A DNA stretch of 64,000 nucleotides from NCBI GenBank assembly GCA_026119855.1, contig JAOWBW010000764.1, positions 248,001 to 312,000 on the forward strand, read 5' to 3'. This document shows, piece by piece, positions 33,622 through 43,440 of the stretch. Made by a program: the position numbers and the translations under genes. How positions within the stretch are numbered: position 1 is the stretch's first letter; each line of letters starts with the position of its first letter. Below the pieces are notes generated by a model. The model had not been told where the DNA came from and searched no databases. It worked only from the letters and a program-made list of their open reading frames with translations. Source of the DNA: Campanula takesimana (Eukaryota; Streptophyta; Magnoliopsida; Asterales; Campanulaceae).

Positions 33622-34451
33622 CCCCCTCCATCCCATTTTAAACTTCAAAATTTTCCATTTTGGGTGCCCCATTTTAAACTTCAAAATCCAAAAAAAGAAA
33701 GTTATTTATACTTTTTTATTTAGTGGGACCTACATGTCATACACACATAGAGCCGTCAATTTGGGTTTGTCCCGTCGGGACGTCCCATCCCGCCATATAA
33801 ATGGGACGGGATGGGATAGTATATTCTAATCCCGTATAAAAGCGGGTTTATTTGGGACATCCCGTTTGGGACGCGGGACAAAGCGGGACGGGACGTCCCG
33901 CATTTTTTAATTTTAATTTTAATGTTAATTGTTTTAACCTCAAAGATATTTTAGCACTTAATTTTTAGCTTTTTCTTTCAACTATCCATTGTCTTTTTGT
34001 GTTGATTAAGCTATTTTATGAAATAAAAAGTTTTGATCTTGTTGGATTGTAAAAGATTAATTTTATGTTTTAAATTTAATGTTTTGGCATCATCTTAGTT
34101 ATATTTTAGTTTTATAATATTAGCGTCTTCTTGTCCCGCATTTGTCCCGAATTGTCCCGCGTCCCGAGGTAGGATGGGACGGGACGAAGATTTTCCGTCC
34201 CGCGAAGAATTTGGGACGTCCCGTCCCGTAATATTGCGGGATTTCATAGTTTCGTCCCGTTTTTCCGAATTGACAGCTCTATACACGCAACAACTATCTA
34301 CTAACTATTCTCTACCCCACTTTCTCTCTCTCCTACCCACTTTCTATACTCACAACACTCTACCCTACTATCAATATTTTATAATATAAAGATTCCCATC
34401 TTAATTCTTGTGCCCACTTTTTTTTTGAAGTTTAAGATGAAACGGAGGGAG
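33622..34451 (+). mobile_element. Stowaway-type MITE carrying a hAT insert
   Basis: Ends CCCCCTCCATCCC and GGGATGGAGGGGG-like (right end ACGGAGGGAG), with inner inverted repeat TTTTAAACTTC / GAAGTTTAAGATGA, flanked by TA on both sides. The left TA is the last two bases of the host LTR TATA box. Its core is about 290 bp; the rest is the nested hAT element. Confidence 0.8.
33748..34281. mobile_element. Non-autonomous hAT element nested in the MITE
   Basis: Terminal inverted repeats TAGAGCCGTCAATT and, at the right end in reverse, TAGAGCTGTCAATT. Flanks TACACACA (33740-33747) and TACACGCA (34282-34289) are an 8-bp duplication with one difference, the hAT length. Inside both ends are many GGGACGGGACG-type repeats. 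No transposase. Confidence 0.88.
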
Positions 34452-34621
34452 TATAATACTCCATACACATTATTTTATACATATTTTTATTCAAGATTCA
34501 AGGATTGTAATTAAGGATTCATCAATTTAATTCAGGTTTTAATGTTCTTTAATTTATTCTTTGTTCTTGATTTTATGAGTAGCTAATTTCTTAGATTCAT
34601 GGATTAGTAGTAACAAATACT

Positions 34622-35092
34622 CACTACAACGAAAATGACTTTTAGCGGCACTTTAAAAAGTGCCGGAAAAAGTGATGTCGGCAATATTTTCCGGTACTTT
34701 TTAAAGTGCCGTATTTTAAATAAAAAAAATTGTTCAACTTAACTAGATTCGAACAAAAGACCTCTTGCAAACTAAACACACCTTCTACCGCTAGGCTAAA
34801 TCATTTTTTTTAATAAATTTTAACATCAAATTATTTATTTCAAAACAAAAACCTATATTAGGGCATTTCTATTATTGTAGTCCATAAAAATCTAACATAA
34901 GTAACAAATTAAAACAAAGTTACATGACAAATATGATTAAATTTGAAAATTAAATAAAAATTTCAAAACAAACATCTTGTTTTTAGCGGCACTTTATAAA
35001 AAAGTGCCGGAAATTTAGCGGCACTTGTTAAAAAGTGCCGGGAATTAGCGGCACTTATGAAAGTGCCGGGAAAAGCCATTTTTGTTGTAGTG
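34622..35092. mobile_element. CACTA-type non-autonomous element
   Basis: Inverted ends CACTACAACGAAAATG and CACTACAACAAAAATG (right end in reverse). Subterminal AGCGGCACTTT / AAAGTGCCG repeats occur in both orientations, the usual look of CACTA termini. A clean 3-bp target duplication is not evident (ACT left, AGT right). Confidence 0.8.
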
Positions 35093-35386
35093 AGTAGATC
35101 TCTATGCTATAGATTTAATTCTTCCATTCGATTTAATTCTTTTTCATTAAAATATTCTTCATGCTAAATTCTTTAGTTTCAATTATATATGTTAAGATAC
35201 AAATTGGCTTTAGAATTATTGGGTATATATTACTGTACTAGCGTGGGTGAGTATACGCTGACCGTTATTTTGATGATAGATTTAATTGAGGACCTAGTGG
35301 AAGTCGAAAGGATTTAGGTTCATGTGTTCTTGAGTGCTTCATGAATTTCTTGAATGTTGTATGGACCTAGCGGAAAATATAATATA

Positions 35387-35668
35387 CTCCCTCCGTCCCA
35401 CCTCACTTGAGACTTTATTCCATTTTGGGCCGTCCCACTTCACTTGAGACCTCCCAAAATGGCCATGATTTTATTATTTTATATTCAATCTACCCCACCC
35501 ACTTATTCGCTCTCTTAATTTTCCACCACATAATTCATTCAATCAACCTACTATTAACCCCACTCATTCTCTCTCTTCATTTTCTACCACACATTTTCTT
35601 TATTTTATTCATTTTTCTTAGTTATTGTGCCCACCTCTAAGGTCTCAAGTGAGGTGGGACGGAGAGAG
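35387..35668. mobile_element. Stowaway MITE
   Basis: 282 bp, inverted ends CTCCCTCCGTCCCACCTCAC, flanked by TA (35385-35386 and 35669-35670). Typical of Tc1/mariner-derived Stowaway elements. Confidence 0.92.
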
Positions 35669-36033
35669 TAAAAGAAATAATTGTGTTGCAATCCGGCAAC
35701 CGAACCGTCCCAATTCTTACTATTGTGAACGAACCCAAGAAAAAAATTGATCTTGTAATTGATAGCCTAGCATAGAGTGAAAGTATTTGTGAATTCAATT
35801 CGTGAATCTATTAGTTAATCTTGCTTTTATTTGTTTCTTAGTTTAATTGTAATTATTGTTGTAGTTTAATCAAATTAATCAAAAGCCAAAATACCCACTA
35901 TTTGTTTTATCTAGTTTTAATTTACATTCTTGTTAATCCTTCAAGTGGATTCGACCCTTGCTTGTGCATACTACTAGACCGGTAACTAGTACACTTGCTA
36001 GGTAATTTTATTTGAGGAATATTTTCTCCATCA

Positions 36034-36242
36034 GAGCCCATGCCAACTACCTCGCAGACAGATCCATTAGCCATATAAATACGGTCTCCATCCTTCTGCT
36101 CGTATGTTGTAAACTGCTTCTTTCGTGAACACGTGTGATAAGAAGCACCTGAATCTAGAAGCCATGCAACTTCCTTGCACGCTTCTACATCAGTTACTAG
36201 GGCATAATCACAATCGTCATCCACATTGTCACTGCTCGCCAT
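36034..36242 (-). pseudogene. Copia C protease
   Basis: Minus-strand translation reads VTDVEACKEVAWLLDSGASY, then HTCSRKKQFTTYE and RIYMANGSVCEVVGMGS. DSGAS is the intact active-site loop of the copia retropepsin. The reading stops at GMGS because the solo LTR interrupts it; the next residues are at 32942 and below. The frame start at 36242 is arbitrary since gag should be fused upstream. Confidence 0.85.
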
Positions 36243-36701
36243 CGCTGCATCCGCCTCAGAATTTATTCAAATACGGAGTCAGATGTACAACTCTAAAATC
36301 TAACTAGATTATTCCCTCGGGTAATACAAATTTTGCATCTACTTCTAGATCACTAGAATAGACTACACCATTCGTTAGATCTTCAGATTATACCAGATAG
36401 CTAAATTTTGATCACAAACCCTAGCTTCAGATCTCCGACTTCAAATGCAAATATCAGACGCAAAAACGTTCTAGATGCGTTCTTGGATCACCAACGAACA
36501 CTAAGACGAACTTCCAAATTCAAATCTACCAGATTTGCTATTGGTAGCACAGATGAGCAATCACTGACTGCTATCAGATTTATTTATTATCGATCCTCTA
36601 TAGTGAAGAGTTTCAAAATAACCAGGAAAATTCCAAACTCAAATATGTCAGAGGCAACAGAATACAATACCAGATGTGTCCAACCTAGACACCTAGATTT
36701 C
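36243..36701. other. Unresolved LTR-like sequence
   Basis: ATTTTGATCACAAACCCTAG (36402-36421) resembles 31862-31900 of LTR C, so this may be a diverged LTR of a related element in minus orientation. No ends or primer site were found. A 145-codon plus-strand frame (36408-36845) has no recognisable domain. Confidence 0.4.
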
Positions 36702-36827
36702 TGCACAGACCCTGCACGCGGACTGCACGTGCGATGCACGCAACTGCACGCGGACTGCACGTGGTACTGCACGTTTTATGCACGTGATCTGCACGTTTTC
36801 TGCACACGATCTGCACATCCAATGCGC
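36702..36827. repeat. TGCAC array with 11-bp period
   Basis: TGCAC starts at 36702, 36713, 36724, 36735, 36744, 36756, 36768, 36779, 36790, 36801 and 36812, and TGCGC at 36823. Most steps are 11 bp (one 9, two 12). Several copies are TGCACG or contain the palindrome CACGTG. Confidence 0.85.
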
Positions 36828-37261
36828 ATCTTCTACAATAAATAATACCCGTTCTTCCCATCAAACTTGTCAATCTTTGGGTTCATCCCGAAAATCCATC
36901 TCATCTTATTGCAGCGGAATGCCCTGATATTTCTTGACTCTCCTTCACGATCGCCTTCAAAATCCCCTTCACAATCGCCCTTTCAATCTCTCGCAAATAG
37001 CAATTTAATCGCTCGAAATATCTAACAATCCACGCACGTAATTAGCACGTGAGATCTTAATGCTGATTAGGTTAATTATTGTACACCTCAGATAACACGT
37101 CGGCATTTCCGTTATCTAAGTTAACGTCGTTAGGCCATGTTGCACTATTTGTTACAAATGTAGAAAGTACGTTTCATTAAGTTGTCAAATGATAGTACGT
37201 TGCATTAATTGTAACAAACACCAAAGTACATTACCTTACTTTGTCAATTGCCCCATTATAA
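36828..37261. other. Intergenic sequence before the SAUR cluster
   Basis: AT-rich, no gene seen. 37130-37230 has loosely inverted GTACGTT / AACGTAC wording that may be a decayed MITE. From 37262 the sequence is duplicated at 43815, which marks the left edge of the SAUR duplication unit. Confidence 0.5.
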
Positions 37262-37640
37262 ATGAGTTACTTGATTTTAAAAACCTGAAATAAAGATTAT
37301 GTGCCTTGTTTGTAAAGTCCTGGAAATGGAATGAGTCGTACATTCAGACGGTAGGGCCTAGAATAAAGACAGACATGCATATTCAGGAACTCATAGAAAT
37401 CAAGTGTGGACTTCTGAACTCTCACTTTTGGTCAATTTTGATTGTCTTATGCAGTAACAAATATATACAAAAGTAGTCCAAACGAATTAAAAAAAATCGA
37501 TAAGTAGCACAGAATCTGTGACGATAAAGCTGTCAATTAAGAGAAGGAACTCTTTACCTTAAAAACATGCAAGTTAAGGCAACTTAGTGAAGATGTGCAG
37601 GGGATTTTAACTGGAAAAAAAAAATGTAAAACGTGAACAT
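37262..37640 (-). pseudogene. Gutted SAUR unit, coding region deleted
   Basis: 37262-37440 matches 43815-44275 (without the MITE there), the sequence downstream of SAUR genes, and 37500-37556 (CAGAATCTGTGACGAT...AGAGAAGGAACT) matches 44344-44387, just downstream of the frameshifted SAUR. The next bases should lead into a SAUR stop codon, but the sequence jumps to intergenic wording shared with 62970-63005. The gene body is deleted. Confidence 0.65.
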
Positions 37641-38057
37641 GAACATGTATAGAAATATGCACAATGGGACAACAAACTAATTCCCCATGCATCGAGCAGT
37701 GTTAATTTAAATTATAATTCAATCAGTGTTCCAAGAAGCTGTGGGATTCCTAGAAAATGGATGAATGAGATGAACTGGAGATAATTAGCATAATCAAAAC
37801 TTAAGACAGTCCAAAATAAAAAACCAAAACATCAAAACATACTGCGAAGGCGGAAGTGGAGGTCAGCGGTGTCGCGAGAGTTAGCGGCTAACTTGACAAA
37901 CCTAAGTTTTGAATGAAAATGTAATTTTCCTTCCATAGAAAAAATTATGTTTATTATTTAAAGAAAATATTTTTTGTCACTTAAGAAAATGTTGTTTTTG
38001 CTCTTCTTAAACAAAGAAAATGTGCTTCATAAAAAACAAATTTTCTTTATTAGTAAT
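37641..38057. other. SAUR-unit intergenic block
   Basis: Non-coding. 37680-37935 is a diverged copy of 41645-41880 and 61125-61365, ending in a short GGAGG-rich stretch and GCTAACTTGA. No gene. Confidence 0.7.
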
Positions 38058-39003
38058 TGTAAGTGCAGAATGTGGTGATACCACAAGTGCTGACCACACT
38101 GTCCAAGTGATACCGTCGGACAGTCTGCATATATTTGTATATTTGCTTCATAAATAATTGCTGGACTAATGACTAATATTATTGCAAGGTTTATTGTCTA
38201 TGTTGGTCCATTTTCAGGTATAACCTATGCTAGAATAATGCAAGGAAGTTAAAAAGAAGTTATGGATAAAATGAGATTTTATCCATAAACATGTGTGGAT
38301 TTAATTCACAACAAACACATGGGATTTGACCCATTCAAAGGCTGAGTTGTTGATCAATAAAGTACAAGGCGTGGATAGCAAGAAGGTACAAGTCGGGTAT
38401 GCAAGGACTTGGGCACCAAGAAGTAGCTCCTACAAATATGGACATGTGGAGAAATTCATCCCCAAGGCTCGACAACTCCACCTCTCCACTCCACCACGTT
38501 TTTACCACCTCTCCAAGCCATTATTGGAGTGTTTCCCAAGTCCAAGAAGTACTATAAATAGATGAGGAAGTGAAGATGGAACTCAAGGCAATCACAACAC
38601 ACTTTCCTCACACAAAAGTCTTTACACTTTTCCTTGTTTCCTTATAAATTCCCAAAATACTTTTATGTTCTTGTATCGAGTTTTATAAAAGTCTTGGCTA
38701 GGTTAGGAATTGTGTTATAGACTTAGTTCGTTCCTAGAAGCTTTCATTGTAATAGCTTTAGGAATTTTCGACCTTGTAATTCTCTCTTATTATTAGTGAA
38801 GGTCTCGCCTTTTGAGGCATCCCTCAAGATATATAATTTATATATCTTGAGAAAATTATTTTCTTGTGTGATTTTTCCGCTGCAACTTTTTCCAGAAATT
38901 ATTTTCTGTTCGTGTGTGAGTGCTGGCAGAAGTGATATCGTTGCAGTGACAACACTTTGGATATCACTTCCTTTCTGACTTAAGCCTTGACCCTGCTTTT
39001 TCA
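38058..39003 (+). mobile_element. Solo LTR in SAUR intergenic DNA
   Basis: 946 bp, TGTAAGTGCAG...CCTGCTTTTTCA, flanked by GTAAT (38053-38057 and 39004-39008). The paralogous empty site is at about 61475-61490. A TATA box (ACTATAAATAG) is near 38550. It lacks the four-site cassette; it has only one inverted pair, ACTGTCC/GGACAGT (38097-38124). Confidence 0.88.
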
Positions 39004-39008
39004 GTAAT

Positions 39009-39786
39009 ACTCACTTTCAAGTTTTTTGGGCATCAAAACCGCGAGTTTGAAGTGACAGAACGACATTTTTAACACACAATTTTACTGTCATATGAGTAGT
39101 CTCACCATTCCCTGGAGAAGGACCTATTCACTAATCACTGGTCCATTACTTCTTGCTTGATTTGGAAAAACTGAAATTTAAGATTCACTCTGGTTGATAA
39201 AGTCCTGACATGACTCATGGAATCGAGTAGAGGGCCTACTCGCTTTTGGTAAAACCACGGATGTTTGGCTAAGTCGACAGCTCGACATTTAGCCTAAAAA
39301 AACTCTATAATTTTCTTAACCACACAATTTTGTAAAGCAAATAAAAATGAAGCTGTAATTAGTCATTTTTACATCGTTTGGAAAAAAAAAAACTCAGAAT
39401 GCATTACTCGTTTGGCTAAGTGACTTGTTTAAGAGAAACAAAAAACTCAGAATGCATTACTCATTTGAAAAAAAAAGACCAATTATTTTCTTTTGTTTGC
39501 TCATTTATACGCGAATATGAAACAATATGCAAGAAGGGCCCCAATCCTGAATGTCTTGTGCAGTAACATAAATATACTAAAAGTAGTCCAATGTATATAA
39601 CTGATCTTAAAATCGCAACAAGCTACACGGATTCTACGAGGACAGATATTTCAACTAAGAGAAGGAACTATTTCCATTTACTTCAAGACTTACAACCTGT
39701 CAGAAAACGATATAAGAATGACCAATTACAGCTTCTTTCTAATTGCTTTACAAAATTGTGTGGCTAAGACATCCTAATCTTCTAAC
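39009..39786. other. SAUR intergenic DNA
   Basis: Non-coding. 39540-39780 is the conserved 3' flank seen after every SAUR here (for example 42650-42900). AACTCAGAATGCATTACTC occurs twice (39391-39409 and 39446-39464). Nothing else seen. Confidence 0.7.
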
Positions 39787-40089
39787 TTATAATCTGCTCA
39801 AGCAAGAAGTGACATCAGTGAATATATCCTTTGTGCAAGGAATTGTCAAACCACCCATTGGGTGATCAAATCCAAATTCTTCCTCAGCTTGGCTTAGCAA
39901 CTCCTGGAATAAAGGCTGAGCCAAGAATGATACTGGAATAACAAATCGTTTCTTTTCAAGCTCCCCCACATATACTGCAAAATAGCCTTTTGGAACATCT
40001 ATAGCTGTGGGTGTTGTGTTGTTTTCGTTAAATGACAACCTTCTAAGCATCTTCTTAGCAGGAAGGATCCGAGGCATCCGAATGGCCAT
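39787..40089 (-). CDS. SAUR: SAUR-like auxin-responsive protein 1
   Basis: Intronless 100-residue protein. It has the basic N-terminus MAIRMPRILPAKK, a variable S/N/T-rich stretch (19-29), then the SAUR domain: DVPKGYFAVYVGE (31-43), KKRFVIPVSFLAQPLFQELL (46-65), AEEEFGFDHPMGGLTIPC (68-85). Length is usual for the SAUR19-24/X15 group. Known members inhibit PP2C.D phosphatases at the plasma membrane, keeping the proton pump phosphorylated and promoting acid growth; here the role is by family. Start chosen because all sister genes share MAIRM. EL(44)E stands where the other copies have EQE. The promoter differs from its sisters (see 40145-40196). The gene looks intact. Confidence 0.95.
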   Translation of the reverse strand: MAIRMPRILPAKKMLRRLSFNENNTTPTAIDVPKGYFAVYVGELEKKRFVIPVSFLAQPLFQELLSQAEEEFGFDHPMGGLTIPCTKDIFTDVTSCLSRL

Positions 40090-40144
40090 TATATTATAAG
40101 GATATATTCTACAGATTCAAGAATGAAAAAGATTATGTTGAAGG

Positions 40145-40330
40145 ACTTTGAGTGAGAACTGTTCTTTAGACTTTGAGTGAGAACTGTTCTTTATAGATGC
40201 CTCTGGCAAGTCTAATGAATCTAAAATATCAGAAATGAGAGGTGAAGACTGAAGAGGAACTTGGATAAAGGACTATGAGAGACGATAACATGTGAAAAAT
40301 AACATGGTTTTGTCTGCCAACTAATCATCA
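40145..40330 (-). promoter_or_regulatory. Promoter of SAUR 1, rearranged
   Basis: TATA box CTATAAAG (minus; 40189-40196), about 100 bp before the ATG. ACTTTGAGTGAGAACTGTTC occurs twice in direct repeat (40145 and 40170 region), replacing the GT-rich segment and the GGTACTTATAG form found in the sister promoters. The upstream block with TTTTGTCTGCC (plus, near 40311) is conserved. The AuxRE-like site reads GAGACG on plus here, not GAGACA. Confidence 0.7.
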
Positions 40331-40621
40331 AGAAATCATCATAATTGATAGCTCAACCATACAATATGTAACAATGGTGTCCTACCATTTTGACCCACCA
40401 GTTATACATGAGGATTTCGTCAAAATAAGTTGTTTTGCCTTGATCTCGCTATCATTAGTTTAAAGTGATAGGCTAATAATGTAAGTTATGGGGAACACAT
40501 TGTCCTACCACCTTTCGTACAATTATACAGAAGGTGGATCTTGATGTTTAATTGTACAGAAGCTGGATTAGAAACATGTTTAAGACTGTCTTGACATACA
40601 AATAAACAATATGATAACATG
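40331..40621. other. Upstream intergenic DNA of SAUR 1
   Basis: Non-coding. It matches the upstream parts of the other SAUR units (for example 60560-60840). A piece of about 30 bp around TTGTACAATTATACAG occurs twice in diverged form (40500-40560). No gene seen. Confidence 0.6.
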
Positions 40622-40626
40622 CAAGA

Positions 40627-41396
40627 TGTTTTGGCCAATTTTCGACAATTGGACAAATATAAAGGAGTAGGGTACAATGGAATAAAGAACTTTGAAATTC
40701 AAGATGTATGAACAAAGGATTTAACGAGGAAAGCCCTTGAACAACTTGTTCACCGGCATAAAACCTCGAATGATGGAATTTTATTAAGCTTTTGTAGAGG
40801 TACAATGAATGAGTGGAAGATACAGAGAAAAAGAGAGTATCAGACGTGAGTATGTGAAAAGTGTGTTGTGTGCGTTACATAAATCGTGTTAGCTATTTAA
40901 ACTAAGAAGAATTGGCGTAAACTAATCCTTATGGCCTAAAATCTCGGGAAGTTTGTTGCAAGTCTATCCAATGCCGTTGCTGAGAGTCACCCTTTGACGG
41001 GTCTTTTGTTAGATCACGTTCCTTTTGATTGGGCTCCACGATCTGCGTGATTGTTACCTAAAAAATAGGAGCATTTATATCTGCATAATAAACGTGCATG
41101 TATAACCAAGTTGTTAGCATCAAGATGCAGGATGCTGGAACAGGCTGATGGCTTTAAGCAAAAAATATGATCTGTTAACTGTGTTCAAGTCGTCGGCTCA
41201 GGTTGTCACGTCAGGATGTAAAGTCAACATGTAAAAAGTCAACATGTAAAGTCAACATGTCAACATGTTGAGTCAACATGTAGAGTCAAGATGTAAGATG
41301 TAACTTCAGAATGTCAACTTAGGATGTTAGGATGTAGACTCAAGTCGTTATTTCCAGGATGTAGATATAGTGCTGTGAGATTTTTCACCCCAAACA
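40627..41396 (-). mobile_element. Solo LTR upstream of SAUR 1
   Basis: 770 bp, TGTTTTGG...CCAAACA, flanked by CAAGA (40622-40626 and 41397-41401). The paralogous empty site is at 45206-45225. Orientation is inferred from TATA-like TTTAAATAGC (minus, near 40893) and the U5-like wording near 40750-40800. Confidence 0.85.
41213..41300. repeat. Short tandem repeats AGTCAACATGTA in the solo LTR
   Basis: About six units of 12-17 bp built on GTCAACATG, one including the palindrome CAACATGTTG. They lie about 320 bp upstream of the TATA-like box. Confidence 0.8.
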
Positions 41397-41880
41397 CAAG
41401 ATAAATTAATTTGGTACCTGTTTAGATGCATTTAAGAATTTTAAAGCATAAGGCCAACCAATCCATTCTCAGCTCTTAAAGCTACAACTTCTAAATCAAA
41501 TGCAAGATAATCCTTTTTGACCTGCAAAACAGAAAACATGAGCAATGGGAAGATAAAATTAGGTCAATTAACAATATAATAACACATGATCTGTGAACGG
41601 TAACGTGAACGTGAACCGGAACGTACACAATGGGACAAGATACCTAATCCCTATGCACCCAGCAGACTGCCGTGTTAATTTCAAACTCCAATGTGAATAG
41701 TGTTCCAAGAAGCAGTGGAATTCCTAGAAAATGCATGATTAAGATGAACTAGAAATGATTTGCATAATCAAAACTTATGTTTATTCAGTCCAAACTATAG
41801 AAACCAAAACATCAAAAAAGACTGTGGAGGTGGAGGTGGAGGCTGTGGGGAGAATCGGTAGCTAACTTGAGAAAACTTTT

Positions 41881-42152
41881 AGGCCAAATTACGTGTACAC
41901 CCCCCAAAGTATCCACCAAATCTCACTTTGTACCACAGTTTGAAAAATGGTCTGTTTGGTACTTTGTTATTGAAATTGTTGCACTTTGCTACGTGAAATG
42001 CACTTGTCCAGGGAGAAAAGTGGGATGATTTGAAAAATGTCAGGGGTGATGTGGGACGATTTGGAAATTGAAGTACGAAATACTCCTTTTTCAAACTGGG
42101 GTGCAAAGTGGAATTTGGTGAATACTTTGGGGGAATTATTGTAATTTGGCCT
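41881..42152. mobile_element. Long-inverted-repeat MITE (Mutator-like)
   Basis: 272 bp foldback. The left arm AGGCCAAATTACGTGTACAC and the right arm (in reverse) AGGCCAAATTACAATAATTC continue to pair over about 70 bases. AACTTTT flanks both sides (41874-41880 and 42153-42159), 7-8 bp. The sister unit at 61336-61365 lacks it. Confidence 0.85.
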
Positions 42153-42230
42153 AACTTTTATATGAAAATGAATTTCTATAACTGGGGATACTGGTTTTCA
42201 ATCTCCAACAGAGTTACTATTTGCAACAAC

Positions 42231-42572
42231 TGTTGGAGCAATTATCCCATATCGGGAATCAACTAGCCAAAGCCTGACTATATAAAGATCCAGGGCCACT
42301 CCTCCCATAGCCAATTGGTTTTGAGATGGAACCTCAGACTTTATCATGGTATCAAAGCTGACCCTTTACACGTGCGAGCCCAAAGTTCGGCCCACGATGA
42401 TCTAGCCCCACGTCACCCAATTATATGTCCACGCGTAAGCCCAAAGTTCGGCTACGCGTGAGGGGGCGTGTTGGATAGCGGGAATCAACTAGCCAAAGCC
42501 TGACTATATAAAGATCCAGGGCCACTCCTCCCATAGCCAATTGGTTTTGGGATGGAACCTCAGACTTTATCA
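42231..42572 (+). mobile_element. TRIM retrotransposon
   Basis: Terminal-repeat retrotransposon in miniature, 342 bp. LTRs are 42231-42346 (116 bp) and 42469-42572 (104 bp), TGTTGGA...TTTATCA. Primer site TGGTATCAAAGC (42347-42358) resembles the tRNA-Met site. Purine tract GAGGGGGCG ends at 42468. It is flanked by ACAAC (42226-42230 and 42573-42577). A sister unit near 61822-61848 is the empty site. Each LTR has ACTATATAAAG. It codes for nothing and needs enzymes from other elements. Confidence 0.93.
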
Positions 42573-42577
42573 ACAAC

Positions 42578-42900
42578 AACATCAAACTTTAAAAGATTCA
42601 ATTACTAAAAAAAGTCCTGAAATTTTAAGATTCACCTTGGCTGACAAAGTCCTCAACGTCTTTTGCAGTAAAAAAAATTATAATAGAAGTAGTCCAAATG
42701 AATAAAAATGAACTTAAAATGGCCACAAGTAGCACAAAATCTATGATGACGAATATTCAATCAAGGGAAGAAAATATTTTCCATTTGCTTCAAAATTTAC
42801 AACAGCTCAGAAAAAGCTATAAAGATGACTAATTACAGCTTCCTTTCTAATTGATTTACAAAATTGTGTGGCTAATACATCCTAATTTTTTGAATCATAA
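42578..42900. other. 3' flank of SAUR 2
   Basis: Conserved downstream sequence of the SAUR unit, about 70-85% similar by eye to 59700-60004 and 61850-62167. Non-coding, probably includes the 3' UTR. Confidence 0.6.
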
Positions 42901-43197
42901 TCAGCTCAAGCAAGAAGTGACATCAATGAATTTATCTTCTGCGCAAGGAATAGTCAAACCACCCATTGGATGATCAAATCCAAATTCTTCCTCAGCTTGG
43001 CTTAGTAATTCTTGAAACAAAGGTTGACTCAAGAAGGAAACTGGAATCACAAACCGTTTCTTTTCCTGCTCCCCCACATAGACTGCAAAATAGCCTTTTG
43101 GAACATCTATAGATGTGGGTGTTGTGTGGCTGTCGCTAAATGACGACCTTCTAAGTATCTTCTTAACAGGAAGAATCCGAGGCATGCGAATAGCCAT
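42901..43197 (-). CDS. SAUR: SAUR-like auxin-responsive protein 2
   Basis: Intronless, 98 residues: MAIRMPRILPVKKILRRSSF, a variable stretch, DVPKGYFAVYVGEQEKKRF, then IPVSFLSQPLFQELLSQAE and EFGFDHPMGGLTIPC. It ends ...TSCLS because the codon that gives R in the sisters is TGA, losing only the last two residues. All core SAUR residues are present. The nearest sister by wording is the copy at 60005 (ILRR, SSF/PSF, HTTPT). Role as for SAUR 1: auxin-linked cell expansion, by family. A TATA box and a perfect TGTCTC auxin element lie upstream. Confidence 0.95.
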   Translation of the reverse strand: MAIRMPRILPVKKILRRSSFSDSHTTPTSIDVPKGYFAVYVGEQEKKRFVIPVSFLSQPLFQELLSQAEEEFGFDHPMGGLTIPCAEDKFIDVTSCLS

Positions 43198-43320
43198 GAT
43201 TTTTAAGGATATATTGTAAAGGTTAAAGAATGAAAAAGATTATGATGAAGGAGTTTGAGTTAGAACTGTTCTTCAGAGCGTGTGAGGATTTGTGTTGTTA
43301 ATGAGATCAGTTTTGTGGGT

Positions 43321-43440
43321 ACTTATAGATGCCATTGACAAGTCTATGATTCTCAAATATCAGGAATGAGTGGTGATAAGGCCTATGAGAGACAATAACA
43401 TGTGAAATATAACATGGTTTTGTCTGCCAACCAATCATCA
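43321..43440 (-). promoter_or_regulatory. Promoter of SAUR 2 with auxin-response element
   Basis: TATA box CTATAAGT (minus; 43321-43328), about 125 bp before the ATG. TGTCTC (minus; GAGACA on plus, 43389-43394), the classical auxin-response element, is about 195 bp upstream. The adjoining block with TTTTGTCTGCC (plus, 43423-43433) is shared with all sister promoters. Confidence 0.75.

Larger units (their letters stand above)
32943..36033 (+). mobile_element. Solo LTR inserted in copia C protease, with nested MITEs
   Basis: Ends TGATGGA...TCCATCA form a 7-bp inverted repeat. Flanks GAGCT (32938-32942) and GAGCC (36034-36038) are a 5-bp duplication with one change. Removing it restores the copia C reading. 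Its own length without three inserted elements is about 1.5 kb. GTATAAATA (33613-33621) is its TATA box. The end contains GTGGATTCGACCCTTGCTTG (plus, 35945-35964), a sequence I recall from large plant gypsy LTRs; class is therefore inferred. Confidence 0.8.
31685..36242 (-). mobile_element. Copia C relic, minus strand, internally deleted
   Basis: Left to right: a 3' LTR, a purine tract, non-coding sequence, the pre-integrase region and protease. Integrase, reverse transcriptase and RNase H are gone. Protease and pre-integrase coding are separated by a solo LTR at 32943-36033. The gag and the 5' LTR could not be placed with confidence. Confidence 0.75.

Noticed and set aside
36408..36845. 145-codon open frame on the plus strand
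   Set aside because: No recognisable domain, Cys/His-rich only because of the TGCAC array, and lies in LTR-like sequence.
37130..37230. Inverted GTACGTT repeats as a MITE
   Set aside because: Arms pair poorly and no target duplication was found.
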